A stretch of 31,589 bases of DNA from a virus: positions 1 to 31,589 of the IMG/VR virus record IMGVR_UViG_3300025120_000296; one strand, written 5' to 3'. The notes below the pieces were generated by a model. That model did no database searches. It had not been told where the DNA came from and saw only the letters and a program-made list of their open reading frames with translations. This document shows positions 6,583 to 15,400 of this stretch, one piece after another (the stretch's first letter is position 1; each line of letters begins with the position of its first letter). The position numbers and the translations under genes were made by a program.

Positions 6583-6845
6583 TTTTAAAAGAGTTTAAAA
6601 TGATAGGAATGACCGATATGGGTCATGGTGGAATGAAGCCTATGGGTATGCCTAGCCACAACCCTATGCCAGAAATGGAAATGGGTCACGGACACTCAGC
6701 AATGAAGTCGTCTAAAAGTTGTGTGTCACGTGAAGATTGCTGTGCTGCAATTATGTGCTTGGTTGAATGCTGTGAGTGCCCAATCACAAAGCAAGTAATT
6801 ATGGAATGCTGCCAAGAAATCATGTCTGGCCAACACGATCATTAA
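6546..6845 (+). CDS. Tagged Met/His/Cys-rich protein, putative metal-binding internal protein
   Basis: A 99-residue protein with AAAGGAG 9 bases before the ATG. Residues 4-16 (INRDKIRKLILKE) are a variant of the shared tag and end in L14-K15-E16|F17, a possible gp21 site. Residues 19-53 carry 10 Met and 4 His in MxxM and HxH patterns. The C-terminal part (59-89) has nine Cys: 59, 65, 66, 71, 75, 76, 78, 88 and 89. Met/His-rich segments bind copper in bacterial copper proteins, and Cys clusters bind zinc or copper, so metal binding is a reasonable inference, not a demonstrated one. The stop overlaps the next start (TAATG), so the two genes are translationally coupled. Confidence 0.85.
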   Translation: MSSINRDKIRKLILKEFKMIGMTDMGHGGMKPMGMPSHNPMPEMEMGHGHSAMKSSKSCVSREDCCAAIMCLVECCECPITKQVIMECCQEIMSGQHDH

Positions 6846-8227
6846 TGAAAATAACGAGGCGCCAACTCCAAATGTTAATACAAGAGGAGATACGCAAGGT
6901 GAAGCCGGGTTGCTATAAAGTATACCCGAAAAAACCTAAGCGTGGCAAGAAGCGTCGCAAAGCGTTGTCTAAGAAGTGTAAAACATTACCAGCAGCAAAA
7001 AAGCACTTGGCAGCTATTGAAATTAGTAAGTCAATGAATGAAAAAGATAATCCGTGTTGGGATGGTTATCGACCGGGTGCTAAATCTGGCAAAAAAACAA
7101 AAACTGGAAAATCCGGAAAGACAGTTGCAAATTGCGAAAAGATAAATGAGTCTCTTCTTTTAGAATCCAAGTATGATCAACTCATGGTACAGTTACCAGA
7201 CTTATCTTTATCTGTTTCCTTTGACCAATCTAGCTCTGGCGCGCTAGATCTTCATGATGGAGGTTACTTAATTGCTTCTGCTGTATTACAACATCTGACA
7301 ATTCCTAGTAATCCTTGTATCCCTAATACATTGTCAATTAGTAATATTCACGTCGCGGCTTCCCATCAAAATTTAGGGATAGGGGATCTTTTACTTGACT
7401 TGATCTTTTATCATGCTAGTACATTAGATGGTGGGAAAGGTTACGGGATTACAACTGATTTTGAAGGTGGTAACACACCAATAATCAATTATATGATTCA
7501 GAGAGCGCTCCAAGATCCAGCATATTACAAACAACGTACTAGCGCTGGTAATGACAAGATGGACTTTTTTGAAAAAACTGCAGATCCAAATGATGATTGT
7601 TACGCGGAAGTTTTTGACGAAGCAGGTGTGTATGAACTAATGGATGTTTACGGTTATAGTGAAGAAGAAGCATATAAAGAAGCGGGATTTTCTGATGAAA
7701 ATTTTCCTCTAGGAACAACTAGCTCTTGGCGAAAAAGAGGTATTGAGTCTATGAAGCCTGTGTGGGAAATGCTTACACAAAGACAGAGTCCAGACATACT
7801 TTATCGACCGGTAGCTAGAATGAAGGGGTTTAGACAAGAGTATGATAACACACCCACACCTGAAGAAATACGTGCATTTCAAAGAGATAAAAAACTAAAA
7901 GAAGACAAAGAGCCAAGAAAAGGCACGGGTAAAAAACCAAAAGGCAGTAGTAGGCGATTATATACTGATGAGAATCCTAAGGATACTGTCTCTGTTAAGT
8001 TTCGAACTAAGTCTGATATACAGGACACCCTTTCAAAAAAAAGCTTTAAGAGTAAGCCTCATAATAGACAGTCACAGATAATTAATCTTATACACCAGCG
8101 CGTTCGCGCGGCTTATAAGAACGCAAAAGATCCTGCAACAAAAAAACGTTTAAAGCGTGCATATGATTATGCAAAAGAAAGAAAAGAAGCGAGTAAGCGT
8201 AAGACTCAAAAAATGAGAAAGAAATGA
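6845..8227 (+). CDS. Tagged lysine-rich protein with GNAT acetyltransferase-like domain
   Basis: A 460-residue protein. The start at 6845 is chosen because it begins with the tag (MKITRRQLQMLIQE) and forms TAATG with the previous stop. Modules: tag 1-14 with cut site I12-Q13-E14|E15; Lys/Arg-rich 18-97 including PGCYKVYPKKPKRG and PCWDGY; a second cut site pair, I100-N101-E102|S and L105-L106-E107|S; a GNAT-like domain at about 112-235 with the acetyl-CoA loop pattern Q175-N-L-G178-I-G180 after the strand ISNIHVAA; an acidic stretch 240-290; and a very basic C-terminus 345-460. I infer a protein packaged with DNA and possibly split by the prohead protease into a basic peptide and an enzyme. 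The T4 parallel is the packaged enzyme Alt, though its chemistry differs. No acetyl-transfer activity is shown. Confidence 0.85.
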   Translation: MKITRRQLQMLIQEEIRKVKPGCYKVYPKKPKRGKKRRKALSKKCKTLPAAKKHLAAIEISKSMNEKDNPCWDGYRPGAKSGKKTKTGKSGKTVANCEKINESLLLESKYDQLMVQLPDLSLSVSFDQSSSGALDLHDGGYLIASAVLQHLTIPSNPCIPNTLSISNIHVAASHQNLGIGDLLLDLIFYHASTLDGGKGYGITTDFEGGNTPIINYMIQRALQDPAYYKQRTSAGNDKMDFFEKTADPNDDCYAEVFDEAGVYELMDVYGYSEEEAYKEAGFSDENFPLGTTSSWRKRGIESMKPVWEMLTQRQSPDILYRPVARMKGFRQEYDNTPTPEEIRAFQRDKKLKEDKEPRKGTGKKPKGSSRRLYTDENPKDTVSVKFRTKSDIQDTLSKKSFKSKPHNRQSQIINLIHQRVRAAYKNAKDPATKKRLKRAYDYAKERKEASKRKTQKMRKK

Positions 8228-8925
8228 AAATAACAAGAAAAGAATTGCAAGCGTTGAATGCAAGCGCTATGAGTGAAGGTTTTTTCGATAGATTCTTTGG
8301 TAAGAAAAAAGAAGAAGAAGAAAGTACTAGAGAACTATTGCTTAAGAAAAGGTTTAAAGCGTTGAAGGATGTACATTCAAGACTCGCACGTGGTGAAATA
8401 ACACATGCACAAGCAGAAGAAATTAGGCAAACAATTAACAATCCGATGTCTAGCGAATACAGAACGCCAGAACAACAGTTAGCTGCGATGGATACGGATA
8501 TATCGAAGACTATAATGGACTTTGAGGCATCGCAAAGCGCACATAATAAAAAGCAAAAGCTCAATGCTTTAAAACAAAAAATCAAAGATAAAGAAAGAAA
8601 AAGAATGTCAGAAAAACAAAATTTCAAAGGAGACAAAATGAAAATAACAAGAATACAACTTAGAAAACTAATAAATGAAGCAATCGAAGATTTAGACTAC
8701 TTTGATCAAGGAAAAGTTTTTGCCGCACTAAAAATGCTCCCGGCAGATCACAAGGCAAAAGTAGAAGATTTTTTAAACAATGTTTTAAAAATTACTGCAG
8801 ATGAATTTAACAAAATTGAAGATGACGAGTCGATCACAGCAAAAATTAAAGATTTTGTTAAGGAATATAAATCTAACAATAATATCGAAGCTCTTTTGAC
8901 AAAAATTAAGAATTTGTTACGTTAG
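8224..8925 (+). CDS. Double-tag protein: two tagged proteins in one reading frame
   Basis: A 233-residue frame. Its ATG overlaps the previous TGA (ATGA), so it is translationally coupled. The first half begins MKITRKELQALNASAMSE: tag-like at the start, but the expected I-x-E is degraded (M-S-E). A Lys/Glu-rich coiled region follows (about 22-135). At residue 139 a complete second tag begins (MKITRIQLRKLINE|A), preceded in DNA by a full ribosome site, AAAGGAG, 5 bases before ATG 8638. No stop codon separates the halves. The simplest reading is that two neighbouring tagged genes have lost the stop between them, so the phage may make both the 233-residue fusion and the separate C-terminal protein. 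Confidence 0.75.
   Translation: MKITRKELQALNASAMSEGFFDRFFGKKKEEEESTRELLLKKRFKALKDVHSRLARGEITHAQAEEIRQTINNPMSSEYRTPEQQLAAMDTDISKTIMDFEASQSAHNKKQKLNALKQKIKDKERKRMSEKQNFKGDKMKITRIQLRKLINEAIEDLDYFDQGKVFAALKMLPADHKAKVEDFLNNVLKITADEFNKIEDDESITAKIKDFVKEYKSNNNIEALLTKIKNLLR
8638..8925 (+). CDS. Tagged small helical protein from an internal start
   Basis: In-frame start inside the 8224 gene, giving 95 residues. It has its own AAAGGAG site, ATG 8638 and an intact tag ending I12-N13-E14|A15, the best match in the window to the T4 internal-protein form I-x-E|A. The mature part (15-95) is acidic and helical, with a second half (TADEFNKIEDDESITAKI) lacking any known motif. The strong ribosome site and the N-terminal position needed for a tag argue that this start is used. 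Whether it also occurs as the C-terminal half of a fusion is open. Confidence 0.65.
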   Translation: MKITRIQLRKLINEAIEDLDYFDQGKVFAALKMLPADHKAKVEDFLNNVLKITADEFNKIEDDESITAKIKDFVKEYKSNNNIEALLTKIKNLLR

Positions 8926-8940
8926 ACATAGGCAGGTTAT

Positions 8941-9234
8941 ATGTTAATCACAGAAAGTCAATTAAGAAAATTAGTGCATAAAATTATGTTAACTGAAAAC
9001 AAACTAAAAGATTTTGTTGGCAATGTTAAAGTTTATGATTTCGATAAAGATAGAACTAAAAAACCAGAAGAGACTGAAATAATTGTGAAGGTAGATATTA
9101 AGTCGACAGTAGAAAATGCAGAAGGTATTGCACGAGGATTTGGCGCGGATAATGGTTACAAATATAAATTTAAAAAACATTTAAGCCCAGATCCAATTAA
9201 TCCGGAAGAAGGATACTTTCTTTTTTCTAGATAA
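8941..9234 (+). CDS. Tagged small protein
   Basis: A 97-residue protein of no recognised family. The start MLITESQLRKLVHKIMLTE keeps the tag pattern (QLRKL) with a longer spacer and ends in L17-T18-E19|N20. The mature part looks like a small alpha/beta domain: a strand near NVKVYDFD, a strand ETEIIVKVDI, a helix TVENAEGIARGFGA and a basic end with YKYKFKKH. The ribosome site is weak (GGCAGG). It is the last gene of the tagged cluster and lies 15 bases after the double-tag gene. Confidence 0.8.
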   Translation: MLITESQLRKLVHKIMLTENKLKDFVGNVKVYDFDKDRTKKPEETEIIVKVDIKSTVENAEGIARGFGADNGYKYKFKKHLSPDPINPEEGYFLFSR

Positions 9235-9307
9235 AAAAGTTTAAAACATTGTCTTTAAAGAAGATATATGTAAATGGTCCGTAAAGTTGTAGTTGAGTTA
9301 GCCTATA

Positions 9308-9315
9308 TATAAATA
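9308..9315 (+). promoter_or_regulatory. T4-type late promoter core before the neck genes
   Basis: Exact TATAAATA, 17 bases before the GTG start of the 9333 gene, at the boundary between the tagged cluster and the tail genes. The T4 late promoter is this sequence at -10, recognised by gp55/gp33. The 98-base gap 9235-9332 holds no gene or terminator. Confidence 0.55.
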
Positions 9316-9332
9316 AATAGCGAGGTAACGAC

Positions 9333-10484
9333 GTGGCTACATTTGCAAACACAACAAACCCTACTCCTTTTGGAATCTACGATGCAGAATCTGATTTTCA
9401 GACTGATGCAGACAGTATGGTGACCTACGTTAAAAGAAAACTAGGTGACGACATTTTATCAGTGGAGTTAACAAAGAAACAGATATTTGGAAATTTTGAG
9501 GAAGCGACACTTGAGTACAGTTCAATATTAAATCAGTATCAAGCAAAGTCTCAACTAGTAAATTTTCTTGGATTTGCTACTGGTAGTATCTTGAGCGGTA
9601 GTGAAGAAAAGTTTATTAGAGAGAATTTGGAGTTTTTAGGTAGATTTGCAGAACCCTATGCACAAGAGGCCGGTATTGGAGGTTCATATGATTCTGTCTC
9701 TGGCTCAATAACTTTGCAGCAAGGCCAGCAAGATTATAACATATATACGTCTTTAAGTGGCACGTCAGGAGGGCTTTTTGATAATACAAAAGGTAAAATT
9801 AAAATAGACGAAGTTTTTCACTACAATCCCCAGGCAGCCTATCGATTTTTTGATACAACATCTGCGATAAACTATCTTAATAATGAGTTTTCTTTTGAAT
9901 CATTTACTCCTGAAACTGTATTTTATATACTTCCTGTATACGAAGACTTACTACGCGGTGGACAGTTAGATTTATCTAATAGAGTAAGAAGATCAAATTT
10001 TTCTTATAAGATTATGGGTACAAATCTAAGAATTTACCCGATACCTACAAGTGATTCAAAAATATTTTTAAGAATTAGACAATATCCAGACCCAACATCT
10101 CCGTCATACCATGACAGTACAATTCACGGTGTGTCAAACATGAGCAATCTGCCTTTTGGAAACGTGAGATACAATCGTATTAATAGCATTGGTCGACAGT
10201 GGGTCAGAAGTTATACTCTAGCAATTTCAATGGAACAATTAGGTTATATTAGGGGCAAGTTTGGAAGTATACCTGTACCTAATTCTGAGGTCACATTAAA
10301 TAGCTCTGACCTTATTAGTAATGGTAGAACAGACAGAGACGGACTCAAAGAAAAACTAAGAGAAATGCTGGAGTCCATGACATATGACAAATTAATGGAG
10401 GTTCAGTCGCTAAGAGCTGAACAAATAAATAAGCAACTTAAATATGTGCCCATCCCTAATGGCAAAGCAATTTTTTACGGATAA
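9333..10484 (+). CDS. 13: Neck protein, gp13-like
   Basis: A 383-residue protein starting at GTG 9333, with GAGGTAA upstream. It begins a gp13-gp14-gp15 type order and precedes the sheath genes, as in T4. The text (FQTDADSMVTYVKRKLGDD, EYSSILNQYQAKSQ, FHYNPQAAYRFFDTTSA, FTPETVFYILPVYEDLLRGG, LDLSNRVRRSN) is of a type I recall from marine T4-like neck proteins. T4 gp13 is 309 residues, so this copy is longer. It would sit at the portal and connect head to tail. The assignment rests on order and recalled similarity, not on a search. Confidence 0.7.
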   Translation: MATFANTTNPTPFGIYDAESDFQTDADSMVTYVKRKLGDDILSVELTKKQIFGNFEEATLEYSSILNQYQAKSQLVNFLGFATGSILSGSEEKFIRENLEFLGRFAEPYAQEAGIGGSYDSVSGSITLQQGQQDYNIYTSLSGTSGGLFDNTKGKIKIDEVFHYNPQAAYRFFDTTSAINYLNNEFSFESFTPETVFYILPVYEDLLRGGQLDLSNRVRRSNFSYKIMGTNLRIYPIPTSDSKIFLRIRQYPDPTSPSYHDSTIHGVSNMSNLPFGNVRYNRINSIGRQWVRSYTLAISMEQLGYIRGKFGSIPVPNSEVTLNSSDLISNGRTDRDGLKEKLREMLESMTYDKLMEVQSLRAEQINKQLKYVPIPNGKAIFYG

Positions 10485-10487
10485 TAT

Positions 10488-11153
10488 ATGTCTAGACTTT
10501 TTATAACACCACGCGAAATTAACTTTATTAACGACATAGCTAAGGAAGTTGTTAAGGATGTAATTGGCCAAAAAATATATTTGTTCCAAATTTCAGAAAT
10601 TAAATCAAAAGTTCATGACATATATGAAGAAAGTCCGGACAAGGTTTTTGATTCACCACTAGAATTAGATTGCTTAGTTAAGTACAATGAACAAGAAATA
10701 AGAACAAATCGTTTTGGTTCAGAAGAGTATTATACTATAGAAGCATATGTACAATCTCGTGATCTTCTTGATAAAGGTATTGAAATATTAGAAGGTGACT
10801 TTTTCTCATACGGGTCGACCTTCTTTGAAGTTATAAAAGCGCCACTTACGCAAACAATTATGGGACAAATAGAGCACAAACGTTTTATTACTATAACTGG
10901 ACGACAGTCAAGAAAAGATCAGTTTTTGTCAAAAGTTTTTGGACCTACTTCAGAAGAGTATACAGATAAAGACGCAGTACAAACAGAATTTGTACAGCAA
11001 AGAGGGTTTAAAAATAACAGACTGGGCCCGACAGGCGACGTGAGAGACTTGCAAAAAAATGGTGTGTTAGATAAACCAATAACAGGACCTAAAGAAGTTT
11101 CACCTACAGGTGATACTACAAATGCAGGTTCTTCTTTCTACGATGAAGAGTAA
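10488..11153 (+). CDS. 14: Neck protein, gp14-like
   Basis: A 221-residue protein starting 3 bases after the previous stop, with only a weak ribosome site, so probably translationally coupled. A helical N-terminus (FITPREINFINDIAKEVVKDVIG) precedes a beta-rich centre with IEAYVQSRDLLDKG and GDFFSYGSTFFEV, then FITITGRQSRKDQF and a Gly/Pro/Thr-rich tail. The position between the gp13-like and gp15-like genes is the main argument for gp14, which in T4 (256 residues) joins gp13 in the neck. Confidence in the exact name is moderate. Confidence 0.6.
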   Translation: MSRLFITPREINFINDIAKEVVKDVIGQKIYLFQISEIKSKVHDIYEESPDKVFDSPLELDCLVKYNEQEIRTNRFGSEEYYTIEAYVQSRDLLDKGIEILEGDFFSYGSTFFEVIKAPLTQTIMGQIEHKRFITITGRQSRKDQFLSKVFGPTSEEYTDKDAVQTEFVQQRGFKNNRLGPTGDVRDLQKNGVLDKPITGPKEVSPTGDTTNAGSSFYDEE

Positions 11154-11156
11154 TTT

Positions 11157-12359
11157 ATGTCAAAAGTACAAATTCCAAGACAAAAAATAGTAATAAAGGA
11201 TTTCGATGGTGATAACGTACCTGTTGACTTCGATTTTCCAAGTATAGGAATTGAAGACATCGATCGATCTGTTTTTGAACTGTTCAATAAGACACTACAG
11301 TTTGAAGTTGAAAGCAAGGGTGTTTCTACTAGAGTTCCTGTTATTTTTGCTACCGGAGAAAGATTTGCCTTGACCCGAAGAAAAAACCCTATTAGAGATC
11401 GTAACAATACAAACATACTTCCGCTAATATCAATTGTTAGAAAAGATTTAGACATAGGTTCTGAACAAGGTGGCAAAAAAACACCAATCTCATTTCGATC
11501 GCAACCTAATTACACTATTAAGAAAAGGTTGTCTGAAAAAGATAGAACGTTTCAAAACTTATTAAATAAAGACGGCCTTCGAAATCAAGATAATGTCGCG
11601 ACTAACAATAATTTTTTAGACACATCAAACAACCTAACAGCACAGCCAGGTAAAACAGCCTCGCGCAGAGATAAGTCAAACTTAAAATTCTCTAGTGCAG
11701 CAACAATTAGTTTGAAGCCTCAAATTAATTCAAATGTTTATGAAATAATTCAAGTACCCTACCCTTATTTTATTGCAATGACCTATGATGTTACATTCTG
11801 GTGTCAGTACATGCAGCAAGGTAACCAAATGATTGAGTACCTTTTAAATAAACTTGACGTGCCAGGCGGAGAATTCTCTATAAAAACTGACAGTGGTTTT
11901 GAACTAGTTGCATTTATTGGTAGTAGCATAACATTTAATAATAATTTTGATAGTATGACAGATGATGAAAGAATTATTAAGTATAATTTTTCACTGACAG
12001 TTCCGGGTTACCTTTTAAATTCTGACGTGCCAGGCCTAGCAAATCAAACGCGCACATATCTCTCGGCGCCTATGATTGATTTTTCATACGAGCAAAGCAA
12101 CAGTCAAGTATACAAAGATTATCAACCTGAAACTGATAAGGAAAAGTTTGACAAGCACGTCTTATCTGATATTACTAATGCAGACCAGTTTAAACTTAAA
12201 AGAGGAGAGAGTAATGGTTCTATCGAACAACTCATAAAAAACCCATTTTCAGGTGAAGAGAATACAGAATATTTAAGGGTAAAAAACGTTAACGCTAGGA
12301 CAGGTGAAACGATTGTTTCTTCAACAATTGTTAAGGAAATTGATAGGCAACATGAATGA
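11157..12359 (+). CDS. 15: Tail sheath stabiliser / tail completion protein, gp15-like
   Basis: A 400-residue protein. Landmarks in the T4 gp15 order are: VPVIFATGERFALTRR followed by ILPLISIVRKDLDIG (T4: VPITYASKEHF and ILPRINLHLVDF), a PYPYFIAMTYDVTFWCQY segment with MIEYLLNKLD (T4: PIKMIYELSIFTRYED), then FIGSSITFNNNFDSMTDDERIIKYNFSLTV ahead of GYLL (T4: VLMSAAIDEAIDGDN then WSLTFEVNGWMY). T4 gp15 is 272 residues. The excess is in a charged linker (about 100-185) and a C-terminal tail. It caps the tail and links it to the neck, and it directly precedes the sheath genes. Confidence 0.8.
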   Translation: MSKVQIPRQKIVIKDFDGDNVPVDFDFPSIGIEDIDRSVFELFNKTLQFEVESKGVSTRVPVIFATGERFALTRRKNPIRDRNNTNILPLISIVRKDLDIGSEQGGKKTPISFRSQPNYTIKKRLSEKDRTFQNLLNKDGLRNQDNVATNNNFLDTSNNLTAQPGKTASRRDKSNLKFSSAATISLKPQINSNVYEIIQVPYPYFIAMTYDVTFWCQYMQQGNQMIEYLLNKLDVPGGEFSIKTDSGFELVAFIGSSITFNNNFDSMTDDERIIKYNFSLTVPGYLLNSDVPGLANQTRTYLSAPMIDFSYEQSNSQVYKDYQPETDKEKFDKHVLSDITNADQFKLKRGESNGSIEQLIKNPFSGEENTEYLRVKNVNARTGETIVSSTIVKEIDRQHE

Positions 12360-12420
12360 TTAAAAAAAAGATATTACAAACACAATTGAATACTTATATT
12401 TGTAAGTTTAGGAGAGATTA

Positions 12421-15400
12421 ATGGCAGAGCAAACATTTAGATCTCCGGGTTTTTTCGAAAGAGAAGTTGATTTAACTCAGAGAACAGTAGAAATCGAAGG
12501 TGTACCTGCAGGAATTATTGGGACAGCTGTGCAAGGGCCAGCATTTGTACCCGTTACCCTAGGGTCTTTTGTAGATTTTGAAAGAAAATTTGGAACGCTA
12601 AACAAAGATCGTTTTGGGCCTTATGCTGTTAACGAGTGGCTAAAGAATAGAACAGCTGTTACTTACGTGAGAGTTTTAGGCGCCGGAGCGGCAAATTCCA
12701 CAGGTGACATACAGACGACACTATCACAAGGTACCGTTAAAAATGCAGGTTTTAGAATAAAAGGAACAGAAGTAGGTAGTGTTGCTGGCGCAAACGATAA
12801 AAGACATAAAGGTGGTGTACAGTTTATTGTTGCTGCACACGACACAAATGAGCTAGAACCGGCAGGATATCCACTTTTTACTGATAGCGATTCTTTTAAC
12901 ACTGCAACGTCGATAAGATTAATTCGTGCAATGTTGTTTACAGCAACTGGTTCGCGTCTTCAGATTCTTGATCATGACGCGTCATATTCAACGGCCAATG
13001 TCGCTGATGACTTAAGCAAGGTTAAAGATTACGACGGGACAAAAGAAGGCGGTACTTTTAAGTTAGTACTTTCTAGCGCATTAGGTGAATCTTACGGTAA
13101 CGACGATTCTAATCCAGGTATTAGAATATATACAGCCTCGTTAGATCCGAATAACAAATACTATATTTCTAGATTTTTAAACACAGACCCAGATAAATTT
13201 CACGAAGAACAGCATTTGTTGTACGCAGACTTTTCTGTTGAGAGTGAACTCGCGAGAGTAACATATAACGCGACAAAAGGTACAGTTGGTATTGCATCTG
13301 GATCTGCTGGTACAAGTTTAGCTAGCGGCGACACTAGCTTAACGTTTAGAGACGTATTTGGTAGGTTTGACACGCGTTATAAATCAGCAAAAACAACTGC
13401 TTTCATAACACAGCCTTTTGGTAGTAAAGAATACAACTTATTTCACTTTGAATCTTTAGATGACGGTGAAGTAAGCAATACAAGAGTAAAAATATCAATT
13501 GCAAACCTTAGAAGATCAACTAACGTAAAATCAAGTTACGGTACATTTTCTGTTTTAGTAAGGGACTACAACGATACAGATACTGATATGAAAATTCTTG
13601 AACAGTTTTCTTTGTGTACACTGGATCCAAGATCAGAAAATTATGTAGCTAACAAAATTGGCGATATGAAAGTTTACTTTAACTTTGATGCCGAGTCTGA
13701 GTCTGAAAGACGCATAAACGTTGAAGGTAAAAGACCAAATCGCTCTAGCTTTATAAGAATCGTTATGGATCGAAATGTTGAAGATCGATTAATACCAGAA
13801 GATTCTTTACCTTTCGGTTTCAGAGGACTTCCTTTATTAAAAACAAACGAAAGTTTGACTGATGATGACACTGTTTTGGAAGGTGGTAGTCGAAGACAAA
13901 GATTAGCACTAGAAGAAGGAACTGTTGGCGTTGCAAATGAATGCTTAACAGGATCGATTTTACCTCCTGTACCTTTTAGATTTAAAGTGACACGTGGCGC
14001 AGTTAACAAGGATTCAACACCAACATTTACTGGTGAACCGGGTTCTCTAGAATTAACAGACAGTAGATTCTTTTGGGGTGTAAAATTAGAAAGCTTACCT
14101 GTGACAGGAACAATAGGTGATGCAGTATTGCAATCGAATGCGTCATCAAACAAAAATAAGCTTGTTGAGAGTTATTCAAAGCTGCTAGGCATACAAAAGC
14201 TAGATGCACTGGTAACAGGTTCTGGTGCTGATAGTTTTAATAATAATAAGTTTACTTTAGCAAAAGTAGCACTTCACAATCAAATAGCACTTACTTCAAC
14301 AATTGAAGGTTCTATCGCTACTGCTATTACAGGAACAGCGTCGGAGCATATGAGAGAAGCAGCATACATTAGAAATGGTGTTAACGAAACCAAGAACTAT
14401 ACAATCACAGATGATGGTTCCACAGTTCACCAAAGAGTAACACTAGCGACTTTAGCTGCTGCACGAAGCGCAAAATACTTTAATAGATTTACTGACTTTG
14501 CAAAGTTTACAAATGTTTTCTACGGCGGCTTTGATGGGCTGAATATTCTTGATAAAGATAATAGGCTGATGAATGATCGAGCTAGCTCTGTTGCCGCAAA
14601 TGGAAAAGCAGACGTAAGTAATGGTACATATACACACCAAAATTTGCATGCAGACTCAAATGCAGGAAGTGGTAAAGATAATAATATTATTAACTCATAT
14701 AGAACAGCTGCTAGAATCATAACTGACCCTTTGGCATCTCGCGTCAATATCGTTGCTATACCTGGTATACGTGAGCCATTTGTTACTGATTTTGTTTCAG
14801 ACTTGACACGCGATTATAGCAAGGCAATATACTTAATGGATATTCCTTCGTTTACAGATCCTAACGCTAGTGGTGTCTCGACAAGAATATTTTCAAAAAC
14901 ACAAAGACCTAATGTTCAAGAAACAGTAGAAACATTTGAGGGGCGTGCCCTGGATAACAGTTATGTTTCCACATATTTTCCTGATGTTGTTTTTGCTGAT
15001 GATGAAAATAATACATCAGTTACTTTACCTTCATCAATTGCAGCTATAAAAGCTCTCGGCTTCAACGATGCAGTTGCATATCCTTGGTTTGCCCCAGCCG
15101 GCTTTAATCGTGGTGCGCTTAGTAATGTTCTAAATTCTAAAGTCAGACTAAATGCGGAAGATAGAAACATCTTATATGAGGCAAGAATAAATCCAATTGC
15201 AAACTTTCCAAATGGTGGGTTTGTGATATTTGGACAAAAAACATTACAACAGGATCGCTCAGCATTAGATAGAGTAAATGTAAGAAGAATGCTTTTAGAA
15301 GTAAAGCGAATCGTTTCAGAAATTGCCAACAGGTTAATTTTTGAGCAAAATACACCACAAACCCGTGCAAGATTTGTTGCTGAGGTAACACCACAACTAG

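Noticed and set aside
8088-8636. 182-codon - strand frame opposite the tagged genes
   Set aside because: Phe/Leu/Ser-rich shadow of Lys/Glu-rich coding on the + strand; it spans the coupled ATGA junction of two better genes.
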